From Scatomorpha stercorigallinarum (GTDB lineage Bacteria; Bacillota; Clostridia; Oscillospirales; Oscillospiraceae), in the NCBI GenBank assembly GCA_944387865.1, contig CALXGN010000004.1, positions 94,659 through 158,658 on the forward strand: a stretch of DNA of 64,000 nucleotides, in the 5' to 3' direction. This document shows positions 1 to 8,705 of this stretch, piece by piece (position 1 is the first letter of the stretch; every line of letters begins with the position of its first letter). The notes below the pieces were generated by a model. That model saw nothing but the letters and a program-made list of their open reading frames with translations, had not been told where the DNA came from and did not search any database. The position numbers and the translations under genes are program-made.

Positions 1-1
1 C

Positions 2-70
2 ATCCGCTCCATCGAGCAGTTCGCCGACGCCGTCGGCAACGTCCTCACCGGCCTCATCGGCTCCATGTAG
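2..70 (+). CDS. 3' end of an unidentified protein
   Basis: An open frame enters from outside the window and stops at the TAG ending at 70. The 22 visible codons are G+C-rich and use third-position C/G like neighbouring real genes. They encode a short amphipathic tail ending in VLTGLIGSM. This is too little to assign a function. Repeat-rich non-coding sequence follows directly. Confidence 0.45.
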   Translation: MRSIEQFADAVGNVLTGLIGSM

Positions 71-646
71 CCACACTGCGTGTGGAGGGCGGCCAACGGC
101 CGCCGGTATTTGCCTGCGGCCCGCCCGCAGGCAGGGGGATGCAGGGACGAAAGTCCCTGCGACCCTTTTCCTGAGAGATTTCTTTTGCCTGCGCCAAAAG
201 AAACCCCTCATACTCCAAAGAAAAGCGCTTTGGTGCGGGTCGGTAGGTAAAATCTGCCCGTCAGTATGGGTGGTGACTGATTTTTAGGTGGTCATCCCGT
301 AGTCGAATAGCTTTGCACAACGTCGACCGCGGTTGGCTTCGCTTCGCTCGCGCCGCTGGCGGTCGGCCGACTATACGTTAGTGCCGCGAGCGAAGCGAAG
401 CAGTGCACGGCCGGCCAAGCTGCGCTTGGATGCAAAGAAGCGCGCCTCACCAACGGATGACCTCCGTTAGTGAGGCGCGCAGCGCATCTGCCTCCAGGCG
501 CAGCCTGGGCGTTTTTCTTTGGGGCGCCACTCCCGTTTCTTTGGGCAAGACCAAAGAAATGGGGTGGCACTGGCCCCCTTGCGGGGGCCTCTCGTCAGCG
601 CGGCGCGCAGCGCATCTGCATCCAAGCGCAGCTTGTCGCAGTTTGG
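71..646. repeat. Gene-free repeat island (families B and C)
   Basis: There is no convincing gene in these 576 bases. From about 165 to 400 the sequence matches, in inverted orientation, the blocks at 47279-47580 and 48966-49190: a run around CCAAAGAAAAGCGCTTTGG, a GGTAAAATCTGCCCGTCAG block, a GTGGTCATCCCGTAGTCG block and a GAAGCGAAG/CTTCGCTTC palindrome. From 400 to 640 there are short copies of a CGCAGCGCATCTGCATCCAAG motif, seen again near 40300-40335, and a TTTGGGCAAGACCAAAGAAATGG motif seen again near 47175-47205. The open frames across this stretch are by-products of high G+C. Confidence 0.7.
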
Positions 647-964
647 TCAGTCGAATACGGACTCGCTCTTCATGTGCAGCACCTGGCCGCTGGCGGCGTC
701 GATGGCGTACTCGTACTCCATGGCGTTGTAGATGAAGCTGACCTCGTAGTACTTGAAGCCGTCCTCGTTCTCAAAGTCGCTCTCCAGGCCCGTGACCTGG
801 GCGGCGGTGAGGCCCGCGTCGTTGAGCGCGGCGGCTTTGGCGGCGCTGCCGCCGATGGTGCCCGCGGTGTAGAAGCCGAAATACCATATGCAGATGGCGG
901 CGACGATGAGCACTACGATGATGACGGCGATGATAATGGCCTTTTTGGCGCTGAAGTTTTTCAT
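647..964 (-). CDS. Membrane-anchored PepSY-like small protein
   Basis: The 105-residue protein starts at the ATG at 964, preceded by AAGGAGG seven bases upstream. An upstream in-frame start lacks such a site. One membrane helix (about residues 6-27, rich in I, V and A) is followed by an exported domain. That domain has the PepSY pattern: an AAKAAALNDAGL helix, then beta strands containing YYEVSF and EYEYAIDAASGQVLH. PepSY domains often inhibit proteases or sense envelope state. The gene is divergent from the two-component system at 1124-3141, with about 160 bases between them, so it may be a target or accessory of that system (inference). Confidence 0.7.
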   Translation of the reverse strand: MKNFSAKKAIIIAVIIVVLIVAAICIWYFGFYTAGTIGGSAAKAAALNDAGLTAAQVTGLESDFENEDGFKYYEVSFIYNAMEYEYAIDAASGQVLHMKSESVFD

Positions 965-1123
965 GCAGATCCTCCTTGCAGTTGTTGACGGCTCCATATT
1001 AACACGCGGAAGATTAGAGGAATGTTAAAACTGTGAAAATTTCCCCGCCGCGGCCGCGCACGTGGTATATTTAATACTGGTCTAAGGAAAACATGCGAAA
1101 CTTTGTACAAGGAGCGTGAGTGC

Positions 1124-1798
1124 ATGAGGATACTGGTCGTGGAGGATGAGCGGGACCTCAACCGCATCATCGCCAAGCGCCTGGCGGCGGCGGGCTACAG
1201 CGTGGACGCCTGCTATAACGGCGCGGAGGCGCTGGACTATATGGCCGCGGCGGACTATGACGCCGCCATCTTCGACGTGATGATGCCCGTGCTGGACGGC
1301 TTTTCCGCCGTCCGCCGGCTGCGCGCGCAGGGGGATGACACGCCCGTGCTGTTCCTCACGGCGCGGGACGCCGTCGGCGACCGCGTGGAGGGGCTGGACC
1401 TGGGCGCGAACGACTATCTGGTGAAGCCCTTCGCCTTCGACGAGCTGCTCGCGCGCATCCGCGCCATGACCCGCCGCGCGGCCGGCAGCAGCACCAACGT
1501 GTTCACCTGTGGCGACCTGGTGCTGGACGCGGCGAAGCACAGCGTGCAGCGCGCCGGGCGCGCCATCGAGCTCTCCGCGCGCGAATTCGCCGTGCTCGAA
1601 TACCTGATACGCAACAAGGGCGCGGTGCTCTCCCGCGAGAGCATCGAGAACAACGTCTGGAACTACGACTGGGAGGGCGGCACGAACGTGGTGGACGTGT
1701 ACGTCAGCTACCTGCGGCGCAAGATCGACGCCGACTTTGACAAAAAGCTCATCCACACCGTGCGCGGCGTGGGCTGGGTGCTGAGGGACGAGCCATGA
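1124..1798 (+). CDS. OmpR/PhoB-family response regulator
   Basis: This 224-residue protein has a receiver domain (residues 1-115) with acidic pair E7/D8, phospho-acceptor Asp51 in FDVMMP, the switch Thr in LFLTARD and the conserved Lys in LVKPF. A winged-helix DNA-binding domain follows, with ELSAREFAVLEYL and the C-terminal VDVYVSYLRRKID and TVRGVGWVL signatures. The ATG at 1124 is chosen because AAGGAG lies nine bases upstream; a TTG at 1103 is in frame but lies before that site. Its TGA overlaps the next start (ATGA), so it is translationally coupled to its kinase. It probably controls envelope genes. The target regulon is unknown. Confidence 0.95.
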   Translation: MRILVVEDERDLNRIIAKRLAAAGYSVDACYNGAEALDYMAAADYDAAIFDVMMPVLDGFSAVRRLRAQGDDTPVLFLTARDAVGDRVEGLDLGANDYLVKPFAFDELLARIRAMTRRAAGSSTNVFTCGDLVLDAAKHSVQRAGRAIELSAREFAVLEYLIRNKGAVLSRESIENNVWNYDWEGGTNVVDVYVSYLRRKIDADFDKKLIHTVRGVGWVLRDEP

Positions 1799-3141
1799 GG
1801 TTCATCTCCATCAAGGCCCGCGTCACCATCTACTTCACGCTGATGATGCTGCTCGTCGTCTGCCTGGTGATGGGCACCATCCTCATCGCCGGGCGCGGCG
1901 TGATGTCCGACAGCGCGGAGGGCACGCTGCTGGATGCCGTCCACGACGAGATCGACGACGTGGAGTACGACGACGGCTATCTCGAGCTCGACGACCTTGA
2001 CTTTTACCGCCACAATGTCTACATCCAGGTCTACAGCCCGGCGGGCGAACTGCTGGCCGGCGCGGGGGCGGCCGATTTTGAGGGCTCCGGCGAGTTCCAC
2101 AACGGGGAGATACGCCAGGTGAGCGTGGAGGGCGATCCGTTCCTGGTCTATGATCTCTTCGTGCCCGACGACCACGGCGGCGTCTGGCTGCGGGGCGTGA
2201 CCAGCGCGGACAACGACTTTTCCGCCGCCCGCGTGATAACCATCCTCGCGCTGATACTGCTGCCCGTCCTGGTGCTGATAACGGCCGTGGTGGGCTGGCT
2301 GATCGCCCGCCGGGCCTTCCTGCCCGTGCGGCAGATAACGGACACCGTGGACGCCATATCAGACGGCGAGGACCTCACGGCCCGCATCGGGCTGCGCCGC
2401 GGGCGCGACGAGATACACAAGCTGGCCGCCACCTTCGACCGCATGTTCGACCGCCTGGAGCAGTCCTTCAACAGCGAAAAGCGCTTCGCCTCCGACGCCT
2501 CGCACGAGCTGCGCACGCCCACGGCCGTCATCCTCGCCGAGTGCGAGTACGCAAAGCAGAACGCCAAAAGCGCGGAGGACTACGCCGAGTCGATCGAGGT
2601 GATCGAGCGGCAGGCGAAGCGCATGTCGGAGCTGATAACAAAGCTGCTGAGCATCACGCGCATGGACCAGGGCACGCACCAGGCGGCCTTCGAGCGCGCC
2701 AACCTCTCCGAGCTGGCGGAGATCGTCACGGACGAGACGGCCATGGCCGCCGGCAAGGCCGTGGAGCTGAAAAAGGAGATAGAGGGCGGCGTCTACGCCA
2801 ACATCGACGTGGGGCTGATGACCCGCCTGGTGCAGAACCTGGTGGAGAACGCCATCAAATACACGCCCGAGGGCGGGCATGTCACCGTCTCCCTGCGCCG
2901 CGAGGGCGACGCTCTGGCCCTGGCCGTGGCCGACGACGGCATCGGCATCGCCAAAAAGGACCTGCCGCACATCTACGACCGCTTCTGGCAGGCGGACGCC
3001 TCCCGCGGCGCGGACCGCGGCAGCGGCCTCGGCCTCTCGATGGTCAAGCAGATCGCCGAGGCCCACGGCGGGAGCGTCTCCGTAAAGAGCGCGCCGGGGA
3101 AGGGGAGCACATTCACTTACCGCATGGAAGCCGGAAACTAA
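1795..3141 (+). CDS. Sensor histidine kinase
   Basis: The 448-residue kinase partners the upstream response regulator. It has a transmembrane helix at about 10-33, an acidic extracytoplasmic sensor of about 110 residues, a second helix at about 147-170, a HAMP linker, then HisKA with phospho-acceptor His237 in SHELRTP. The HATPase domain shows the N box (ENAIKY, about 351), G1 box DGIGI (381-385) and G2 box GSGLGL (409-414). The sensor domain is unusually rich in Asp and Glu (for example DEIDDVEYDDGYLELDD), which could bind cations or cationic peptides. That reading is inference. The neighbouring PepSY protein may belong to the same circuit. Confidence 0.95.
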   Translation: MRFISIKARVTIYFTLMMLLVVCLVMGTILIAGRGVMSDSAEGTLLDAVHDEIDDVEYDDGYLELDDLDFYRHNVYIQVYSPAGELLAGAGAADFEGSGEFHNGEIRQVSVEGDPFLVYDLFVPDDHGGVWLRGVTSADNDFSAARVITILALILLPVLVLITAVVGWLIARRAFLPVRQITDTVDAISDGEDLTARIGLRRGRDEIHKLAATFDRMFDRLEQSFNSEKRFASDASHELRTPTAVILAECEYAKQNAKSAEDYAESIEVIERQAKRMSELITKLLSITRMDQGTHQAAFERANLSELAEIVTDETAMAAGKAVELKKEIEGGVYANIDVGLMTRLVQNLVENAIKYTPEGGHVTVSLRREGDALALAVADDGIGIAKKDLPHIYDRFWQADASRGADRGSGLGLSMVKQIAEAHGGSVSVKSAPGKGSTFTYRMEAGN

Positions 3142-3172
3142 AGATTCTATTAAAATTATTGTTTCTTTGATA

Positions 3173-3201
3173 TTGACATGGGACGACACAGGCGTTATAA
3201 T
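3173..3201 (+). promoter_or_regulatory. Consensus sigma-A promoter for the SGNH gene
   Basis: TTGACA at 3173-3178 and TATAAT at 3196-3201 are separated by exactly 17 bases, a perfect vegetative promoter. It lies 33 bases upstream of the start at 3234, so the SGNH gene is transcribed independently of the two-component operon. Confidence 0.9.
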
Positions 3202-3233
3202 CTGTTCAGAAACTCTGATGAGGAGGGACGGAC

Positions 3234-3920
3234 ATGTCTGAGCCCATCTGCATCGTCGGCGACTCCATCACCGGCGGCGTCGTATATCTGGAGGACCGCG
3301 AGCGCTATGCCCGCTGCAAGGAGTCCTTTGTGGACCTGCTCGGCGGCGCGCTGGGCACGGAGATGCGCAACCACTCCAAATTCGGCCTCACGAGCGAGGC
3401 CGCGCTGAGGAAGTTGGGGCGCTTTGAGGGCGACATCGCGCAGTGCCCGAACACGCTGGTCATGCTCGGCGGGAACGATTCGGACTTCAACTGGGCCGAC
3501 GTGGCGGACACGCCGGACGCGCCGCACGACTGCAACACGCCCGTCAAGCGCTTCCGCGAGTGCTACAACGCCGTGCTCGACAGGATAATCGCGCTGGGCA
3601 GCCGCCCGGTGGTGATAAGCCTGATCCCCGTCTGGGGAAGGCGCTATTTCGAGTGGTTTTCCCGCAAGCTGGACGGTGCGGCGCTGATGCGCTTCCTCGG
3701 CACCACGGACAGCATAGAGCACTGGAACGAAATGTACAACCTCGAGGTCATAAAGACGGCGGCGAAGCGCGACCTGCCGATAATCGACGTGCGCAGCGCC
3801 TTCCTCTCCGCGCGCGATTTCACGGGGCTTTTCAGCCGCGACGGCATCCACCCGAGCCCGGCGGGACACCGGAGGATGTTCGAGTACTCGCTGCCGCAGC
3901 TGAGGGCGGCCATCGGGTGA
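3234..3920 (+). CDS. SGNH/GDSL-family hydrolase
   Basis: This 228-residue protein has the SGNH blocks: block I with nucleophile Ser in GDSIT (residues 9-13), block III with GGNDSD (about 80) and block V with the Asp-His pair in DGIHPSPAGH near the C-terminus. Such enzymes remove acyl or acetyl groups from lipids, sugars or cell-wall polymers. The substrate here is unknown. No signal peptide is visible, so it probably acts in the cytoplasm. The start is fixed by GAGGAGGG just upstream. It is convergent with the acetyltransferase gene and shares the palindromic terminator at 3948-3983. Confidence 0.9.
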   Translation: MSEPICIVGDSITGGVVYLEDRERYARCKESFVDLLGGALGTEMRNHSKFGLTSEAALRKLGRFEGDIAQCPNTLVMLGGNDSDFNWADVADTPDAPHDCNTPVKRFRECYNAVLDRIIALGSRPVVISLIPVWGRRYFEWFSRKLDGAALMRFLGTTDSIEHWNEMYNLEVIKTAAKRDLPIIDVRSAFLSARDFTGLFSRDGIHPSPAGHRRMFEYSLPQLRAAIG

Positions 3921-3947
3921 GCCGCGGCGCGGAATAATTGAATTGAC

Positions 3948-3983
3948 GAGATGCCCCCGGGGCCATGGCCCCGGGGGCATCTC
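3948..3983. terminator. Bidirectional palindromic terminator
   Basis: The 36 bases form a perfect palindrome with arms GAGATGCCCCCGGGGCC and a CATG centre. It lies between the convergent SGNH and acetyltransferase genes. The T-runs are weak, but stem strength and position fit a shared terminator. Confidence 0.75.
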
Positions 3984-4004
3984 TGCGCGCAGCGGCGGGT
4001 GACT

Positions 4005-4454
4005 TCACAGTTTCAGATAGAACACCGTCTCATCACCGTTCATCCCGCCGCTCTCCCTGAAACCGTATTTTCTGTACAGTGAGATGGCCGCGGCGTTGTC
4101 CGCCTTTGTGGAAAGGCGGATGTGCCCGGCCCCGTTTTGCCTGAAGTAGCCGATTATCTCCTTCAGCGCGAGGCTGCCGTAGCCCTGTCCCTGGTAGCCG
4201 GCGCCTATCATGAAGCGCCACAGCCAGTACCTGTCATCCGGGTCGCCATAAGCTGAGTCGAAGGCGAACATCGTAAAACCCACCATCGTATCTCCGGCGT
4301 AGATGGCAAAGGGCCTGGCTATATCGCGGTTTTCGGCCGCCGCCATGAGAGACTCCGAATTGGGGCATATGTACTTTTCCTGTCCACGCGCGACCGCAAG
4401 CGCCAGGCACTCGTCCATGTTTGCACTGTTTATTGGCACAAGCCGTATCTCCAT
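4005..4454 (-). CDS. GNAT-family N-acetyltransferase (spermidine/spermine acetyltransferase-like)
   Basis: This roughly 149-residue single GNAT domain transfers an acetyl group from acetyl-CoA to an amine. The acetyl-CoA loop is GAGYQGQGYGSLAL. C-terminal motifs are IRLSTKADNAAAISLYRKYGF and the final FYLKL strand. The DRYWLWRFMI strand and overall length resemble BltD/PaiA-type polyamine acetyltransferases. The start at 4454 is preferred because GGGGGTG lies six bases upstream; an ATG at 4469 is also in frame but lacks a site. The physiological amine is not known. Confidence 0.85.
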   Translation of the reverse strand: MEIRLVPINSANMDECLALAVARGQEKYICPNSESLMAAAENRDIARPFAIYAGDTMVGFTMFAFDSAYGDPDDRYWLWRFMIGAGYQGQGYGSLALKEIIGYFRQNGAGHIRLSTKADNAAAISLYRKYGFRESGGMNGDETVFYLKL

Positions 4455-4529
4455 ATGCAGCACCCCCATATAATGTCTGCCGAATAAGCCGCCCGGGGCT
4501 TGTCTGCGCGGCTGTGCCGCGAAAGAAGA

Positions 4530-4549
4530 GGGAGGGCCGAAGCCCTCCC
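4530..4549 (-). terminator. Terminator of the NlpC/P60 gene
   Basis: Read on the minus strand this is GGGAGGGC, a TTCG tetraloop, then GCCCTCCC followed by a T/C-rich tract. It lies directly after the stop codon at 4555, so it ends the operon that starts at the promoter near 5840. Confidence 0.85.
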
Positions 4550-4554
4550 TGACG

Positions 4555-5454
4555 TTATTCCGCTATGCGCCTGGCGCCGACGTAGTTGCGGGTGTAGTAG
4601 CCGCTGGCGTCCATGTCCGTGATGATGACCTCGCCGGCGCTGGAGCTGGCGTGTACCATCTTGCCGTTGCCTATGTAGATGCCCACATGGCTGATGGCGC
4701 TCGAGCTGTCGCTGCAGAAGAACACCGCGTCGCCGGGCTGCAGGTCCGCCTTCTCCACGGCCACGCCGTTTTCAAAGATCGCGGCGGCCGTGCGGTTGGT
4801 CTGATAGCCGAAGGACTGGAAGCAGTAGCTGACGAGCCCGGAGCAGTCGAAGCCACGCTCAGGGTTCTCCTCCGACCAGACGTAGGGCGTGCCCAGGAAC
4901 TGCTGCGCAAAGGCGGCGACCTGCGCGCCCGTGCCGCTGCCGGAGGGCGCCGGCGCATCTTCAACGGCCGCCTCCCCGCTCGCGGAGGCGAGGGCCACGT
5001 AGTCGCTGCGGATATAGCCGGCGTCCCCGCCCACGGAGACGCGGTACCAGTTGCCGCTGACGCCGAGGACGCTCACGTCCTCGCCCTCCGCCGTCACGCG
5101 CACGATGGCCGTGTCCGTGCCCGGGCCGGAGCGCAGATTGACGTCCGTGCCGGAGACGGCGCCGGAGGCGGCGACGTCCATATCGGCGGAGAATTCGAGG
5201 TATTCGGCGCTCATGTAGCCGTTCAGCCCGGCGTGATGCACCGGGTACCAGCCGCCGGCGGCCTCGCCGGTGACGATGACCGCGCTGCCGGCGGGCAGGG
5301 TGTCAAGGATGGCGGTGTCCGTCCCCGCGCCGGAGCGCAGGTTGACGTCCGTAGAAGTGACCGCGCCGCCCACACAGTCGGCCCGGGCCGTGCACACAAG
5401 GGCGCACGCGCCCAGCGCCGCAGTGAGCAGCGCGCGGAGCAGTGCTTTCTTCAT
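4555..5454 (-). CDS. Secreted NlpC/P60 peptidoglycan endopeptidase with two SH3b domains
   Basis: The 299-residue enzyme has an N-terminal signal peptide (MKKALLRALLTAALGACALV, cleavage likely near 25). Two bacterial SH3 wall-binding modules follow (about 30-88 and 98-155), both carrying a TDVNLRSG(A/P)GTDTAI motif. The C-terminal NlpC/P60 cysteine peptidase has catalytic Cys204 in FDCSGLVSY, His256 in SHVGIYIG and a polar third residue near His268. The family cleaves D-glutamyl-mDAP or related stem-peptide bonds in wall turnover. It is the last gene of a two-gene operon with the small protein at 5476-5763, 21 bases apart, and lies beside the PBP gene, a coherent cell-wall neighbourhood. Confidence 0.93.
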   Translation of the reverse strand: MKKALLRALLTAALGACALVCTARADCVGGAVTSTDVNLRSGAGTDTAILDTLPAGSAVIVTGEAAGGWYPVHHAGLNGYMSAEYLEFSADMDVAASGAVSGTDVNLRSGPGTDTAIVRVTAEGEDVSVLGVSGNWYRVSVGGDAGYIRSDYVALASASGEAAVEDAPAPSGSGTGAQVAAFAQQFLGTPYVWSEENPERGFDCSGLVSYCFQSFGYQTNRTAAAIFENGVAVEKADLQPGDAVFFCSDSSSAISHVGIYIGNGKMVHASSSAGEVIITDMDASGYYTRNYVGARRIAE

Positions 5455-5475
5455 GTAAGAGACCTGACTTTTTCT

Positions 5476-5763
5476 TTATTTGGAGGCAAGGGCCCTGTCG
5501 AGCCAGACGGACGCCACGTCCATCGCGGCGTAAAGGCTGTTCTTCTCGCTCTTTTTCACCACGCGGTCGCGGCTCTTGAGGTCCGGGTCCGTCAGCTGCA
5601 GCTGGACGGAGACGCGGGTGGCAACCTCGAGGTCCTGTATCTTCTTGGTCTCGAGGATCTGCATCATGATGATATACTTGTCGGCCATGCTGCCGAAGTA
5701 GATGATGTTGTCCTTCCGGCGAAGGGGATGGCCCTTGTAGACGAGCTCTTTGGGTGCTGCCAT
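5476..5763 (-). CDS. Conserved small protein of unknown function
   Basis: The 95-residue protein is soluble and charged, with no signal or membrane segment. It opens with a basic stretch (GHPLRRKDNIIYFGSM), then a helix with IIMMQILETKKIQDLE, a strand VATRVSVQLQLTD and a C-terminal helix with YAAMDVASVWLDRAL. I do not recognise a named family. GGAGG lies nine bases before the ATG and a consensus promoter is upstream. Co-transcription with a wall hydrolase and position next to a PBP suggest an envelope-related or growth-coupled role, but this is only inference. Confidence 0.8.
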   Translation of the reverse strand: MAAPKELVYKGHPLRRKDNIIYFGSMADKYIIMMQILETKKIQDLEVATRVSVQLQLTDPDLKSRDRVVKKSEKNSLYAAMDVASVWLDRALASK

Positions 5764-5816
5764 TTTATAAAACCTCCATATGGCGGAAACACGTTTCCCT
5801 ACAACGTTGTAACCGT

Positions 5817-5845
5817 ATTGTAACTCATAGCGTCAGATTTGTCAA
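5817..5845 (-). promoter_or_regulatory. Sigma-A promoter for the 5476 gene and NlpC/P60 operon
   Basis: On the minus strand TTGACA (5845-5840) and TACAAT (5822-5817) are separated by 17 bases. It lies about 55 bases upstream of the small conserved gene. Confidence 0.88.
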
Positions 5846-5860
5846 CAGTTTTTCCAGAAT

Positions 5861-5891
5861 TACAGCGCCGGAAAGTATTTCCGGCGCTGTA
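5861..5891 (-). terminator. Stem-loop downstream of the PBP gene
   Basis: A 14-bp perfect stem (TACAGCGCCGGAAA with its complement) and a 3-base loop lie after the PBP stop at 5937 and before the next promoter. The T-run is short, so termination is likely but not certain. Confidence 0.65.
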
Positions 5892-5936
5892 TTCGCGTTT
5901 GTTTTGGCTGTATTTGCCCGTATTCTGCACATTTTG

Positions 5937-8126
5937 CTACTCTTCAAAATAGTAGCCGGGGTCGTCGTCCTCGGTGGAGGCGTTGCCGCCGTCATCATCG
6001 GGCGGCGTGCTCTCCGCGGGCTCTACGGGCTCGGTGGGCTCGATGTCCCCGCCGGGCTCGGCGCTCTCCTGCGGCTCCTCGCTGGGAGAGGGGGAGGGGG
6101 AGGGCGAGCTGAGGTCGCCGAAGATCATCGTGTCCCCGCCGACATAGGTGGGGCTGGGGAAGCTCTTCCACTCCAGGCCCTCGTGTATGGGGGCCATCAC
6201 GCTGCGCCAGATCTGCGCGGCGGGGTTGCCGTAGAAGTACATCTGCTCGGGCATGTCGTAGCCGGTCCAGACGGCGGCCGTGTAATAGGGCGTGGTGCCG
6301 CAGAACCAGCGGTTCCAGTAGTTCGAAGAGGTGCCGGTCTTGCCGGCCACGGGCATGGTCCAGAAGTTGGCCTCCGTGCCGGTGCCGCTGCTGGCCGCGC
6401 CGTAGAGCATGTCGAGCACGTTATAGGCCGTGTTGGCCTTCATCGCCACGTGCGTTTCGATGTTGTTCTGCAGAACCACGCTGCCGGCGGCGTCCGTCAC
6501 CTGGGTATAGACGTGGCTCTCGGTGAAGATGCCGCCGTTGACGAAGGTGCAGAAGGCCTGCGCCATCTCGCGCACGGTGGCGCCGTTGGTCAGCTCGCCC
6601 AGGGCGAGGGAGGAATAGTTCCTGTCCTGCTCGATGAGCGTGGTGATGCCAAGGTTGTTTTGCAGGAAGTTATAGGAGGCGTCCACCCCCAGCTTGTCCA
6701 GCACCTGCGCGGCAACAGTGTTCAGCGAGCTCATGACCGCCCGGCGGATGGTGACGACGCGGTTATAATTGTTGCCCGAGTTGCGCGGGTACCAGTTGGG
6801 GTCGCCGGAGAGCGTTATCTCGCCCGGAGGCGCGTCGTCCACCAGCGTGTTCTGGGTGATGAGCCCGGCCTCGATGGCGGGGGCGTAGACGCTCAGGGGC
6901 TTGAGCGAGGAGCCGGGCGGGCGCTGCGACTGCGTGGCCCGGTTGGTGATGAGGTTGGCCGTCTTTTCGCCCACGCCGCCGGCCAGGGCCACGATGGCGC
7001 CCGTGTAGGGGTCCATGATGACGATGGCGCTCTGCAGCTGCTGCTCTCCCGGGCGGTAGGACTTGGGCAGGGCGTCCAAGTTCTGATAGACGGCGTCCAC
7101 GTCGGCCTGGATGTCCGGGTCGTAGCAGGTGTAGATGCGGTAGCCGCCGGAATAGAGGAGCTGCTCCGCCGCGTCGGCGCTGATGCCCTTCTGCGCCATC
7201 AGGTCGGCCTTCACGTCCTCGATGACCGTCTCCACGTACCAGGAGTAGATCTCCTGCTGCCCGGCCTCGTTGGCCGAGCGGGCGAACACCAGCTGTTCGT
7301 TGACGGCGGCGCTGTATTCGTCATAGTTGATATAGCCCTGCTCGTACATCTCGCGCAGGACGGTCTCCTGCCGGGCCTTGTTGTTGGCCTCGCTGTAGAA
7401 GGGGCTGTAATAGGTGGGCAGGTTGACGATGCCGACGATGGCGGCGCTCTCCGCCAGGGTCAGCTCGCTGGGTTCCTTGCCGAAGTACGTCTTGGCCGCG
7501 GCGTAGATGCCGTAGCTGCCCTCGCCGAAATAGACGGCGTTCAGGTACCAGGTGATGATCTCGTCCTTGTCGTACTTCTTCTCGAACTCCAGCGCCTGGA
7601 ATATCTCGATCAGCTTGCGCTTGACGGTGACGTCGTTGTTGCCGGTGAGGTTCTTGATGAGCTGCTGGGTTATCGTGGAGCCGCCGAAGATGTCGTCCGA
7701 GGAGGAGAACATGGTGGTGATGGCGGCCAGCGTGCGGAACCAGTCCACGCCCTTGTGCTCATAGAAGCGGCGGTCCTCGATAGCGACGAGTGCCTTCACC
7801 AGATAGTCGGGGATGTCCTCCAGGTCCACCCATATGCGGTTCTCCCTGCCGGAGAGGGTGGCGAGCTCCTGCCATTCGCCGTTGTTGTCCTCGTAGTAGA
7901 TGATGCTCGACTCGGAGAGGGAGTAGTCCGAGAGGGAGACGTCCAGGTCGTCCTGCAGCGTCGTCTTGACATAGAAGGCAAATATGCAGGCGAAGAGCAG
8001 CCCCGTGGTGAGGAAGATGAGCACCGCCGTCGCCAATATCTTCACAGCCAGGCCGACCGCGCCGAAAACGCCCCCGGCAACGCTGCCGGCGGCCTTCCCC
8101 ACGCGGTGGAGCTTGTCGTTATCCAT
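5937..8126 (-). CDS. Class A penicillin-binding protein (PBP1A type)
   Basis: The 729-residue bifunctional peptidoglycan synthase has an N-terminal cytoplasmic segment and one membrane helix (about 29-52). The GT51 glycosyltransferase has catalytic Glu117 in EDRRFYEH and the GGSTITQQ motif (148-155). The transpeptidase has nucleophile Ser406 in SSLK, an SLN motif (467-469) and KTGT (596-599). The C-terminus is a tail of Pro, Ser and Glu with PSPSPSPSEEP and an acidic end, common in clostridial PBPs. The start at 8126 follows GGAGGTG at nine bases; an upstream ATG at 8138 lacks a site. All catalytic motifs are intact, so it should polymerise and cross-link glycan strands and be a beta-lactam target. 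Confidence 0.96.
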   Translation of the reverse strand: MDNDKLHRVGKAAGSVAGGVFGAVGLAVKILATAVLIFLTTGLLFACIFAFYVKTTLQDDLDVSLSDYSLSESSIIYYEDNNGEWQELATLSGRENRIWVDLEDIPDYLVKALVAIEDRRFYEHKGVDWFRTLAAITTMFSSSDDIFGGSTITQQLIKNLTGNNDVTVKRKLIEIFQALEFEKKYDKDEIITWYLNAVYFGEGSYGIYAAAKTYFGKEPSELTLAESAAIVGIVNLPTYYSPFYSEANNKARQETVLREMYEQGYINYDEYSAAVNEQLVFARSANEAGQQEIYSWYVETVIEDVKADLMAQKGISADAAEQLLYSGGYRIYTCYDPDIQADVDAVYQNLDALPKSYRPGEQQLQSAIVIMDPYTGAIVALAGGVGEKTANLITNRATQSQRPPGSSLKPLSVYAPAIEAGLITQNTLVDDAPPGEITLSGDPNWYPRNSGNNYNRVVTIRRAVMSSLNTVAAQVLDKLGVDASYNFLQNNLGITTLIEQDRNYSSLALGELTNGATVREMAQAFCTFVNGGIFTESHVYTQVTDAAGSVVLQNNIETHVAMKANTAYNVLDMLYGAASSGTGTEANFWTMPVAGKTGTSSNYWNRWFCGTTPYYTAAVWTGYDMPEQMYFYGNPAAQIWRSVMAPIHEGLEWKSFPSPTYVGGDTMIFGDLSSPSPSPSPSEEPQESAEPGGDIEPTEPVEPAESTPPDDDGGNASTEDDDPGYYFEE

Positions 8127-8316
8127 TCGTGTTCGCACCTCCGTGCCCTGGCCTTCGCGCGGCCGCGGCCGCTACAGGCCATTGTAGAATATTAATATAC
8201 CACAATCTGTCGCAAAGGGATAGCTAAAAAACAAATTTTTGTTTTCCGCGCGCCTGCGCGGCGGAGTATAGTTTCTCCGCTTCGTGGGATAATTTACCCG
8301 AAGGGGGTGAAAATAC

Positions 8317-8667
8317 GTGAAAAGCACCTGGATAAAGTGCGCGGCGCTGACGGTGCTGGCCGGCGCGGCGGCCTGGTCGGCGGTCTCCGCCCTCTCCGGC
8401 ATCAGCGCGCTGGCCTCCCGCCCGGAGGAAAAGCGCGCGCCGTTCCACTACGAGCCCAGCTGCGCCATCGAGGAGGCGGAGTTCGTGCTGCGGGAGTACA
8501 ACGGCTGCATCGGCGTGTTCAGCCCGCAGTCGGACGCCGGGCCCATCACCGTCACGGACATAGAGACGCGCTCGCTGCGCGAGGCGGACCGGGAGATCGT
8601 CAAAAACGGCATCGCCGTGGCCGACCGCGAGGAACTTCTGACCCTGCTCGAGGACTTTGGCTCGTAG
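8317..8667 (+). CDS. Membrane-anchored BofC-like small protein
   Basis: This 116-residue protein uses a GTG start behind AAGGGGGTG. An N-terminal hydrophobic helix (residues 6-30) is followed by an external domain with YNGCIGVFSP, a VTDIETRSLREADREI stretch and a LLTLLEDFGS end. This pattern recalls the C-terminal domain of BofC (bypass of forespore C), which in Bacillus modulates a sporulation signalling protease. The match is from memory of the pattern, so the assignment is tentative. It is divergent from the PBP gene and upstream of the DUF1292 gene. Confidence 0.65.
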   Translation: MKSTWIKCAALTVLAGAAAWSAVSALSGISALASRPEEKRAPFHYEPSCAIEEAEFVLREYNGCIGVFSPQSDAGPITVTDIETRSLREADREIVKNGIAVADREELLTLLEDFGS

Positions 8668-8705
8668 AAAATGCGGCCGCGCGGCGCCCTGAGAAAAAAA
8701 TACGA

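Noticed and set aside
5754..8195. 813-codon plus-strand frame opposite the PBP gene
   Set aside because: It is the reverse of a gene with all PBP motifs and has no recognisable protein features.
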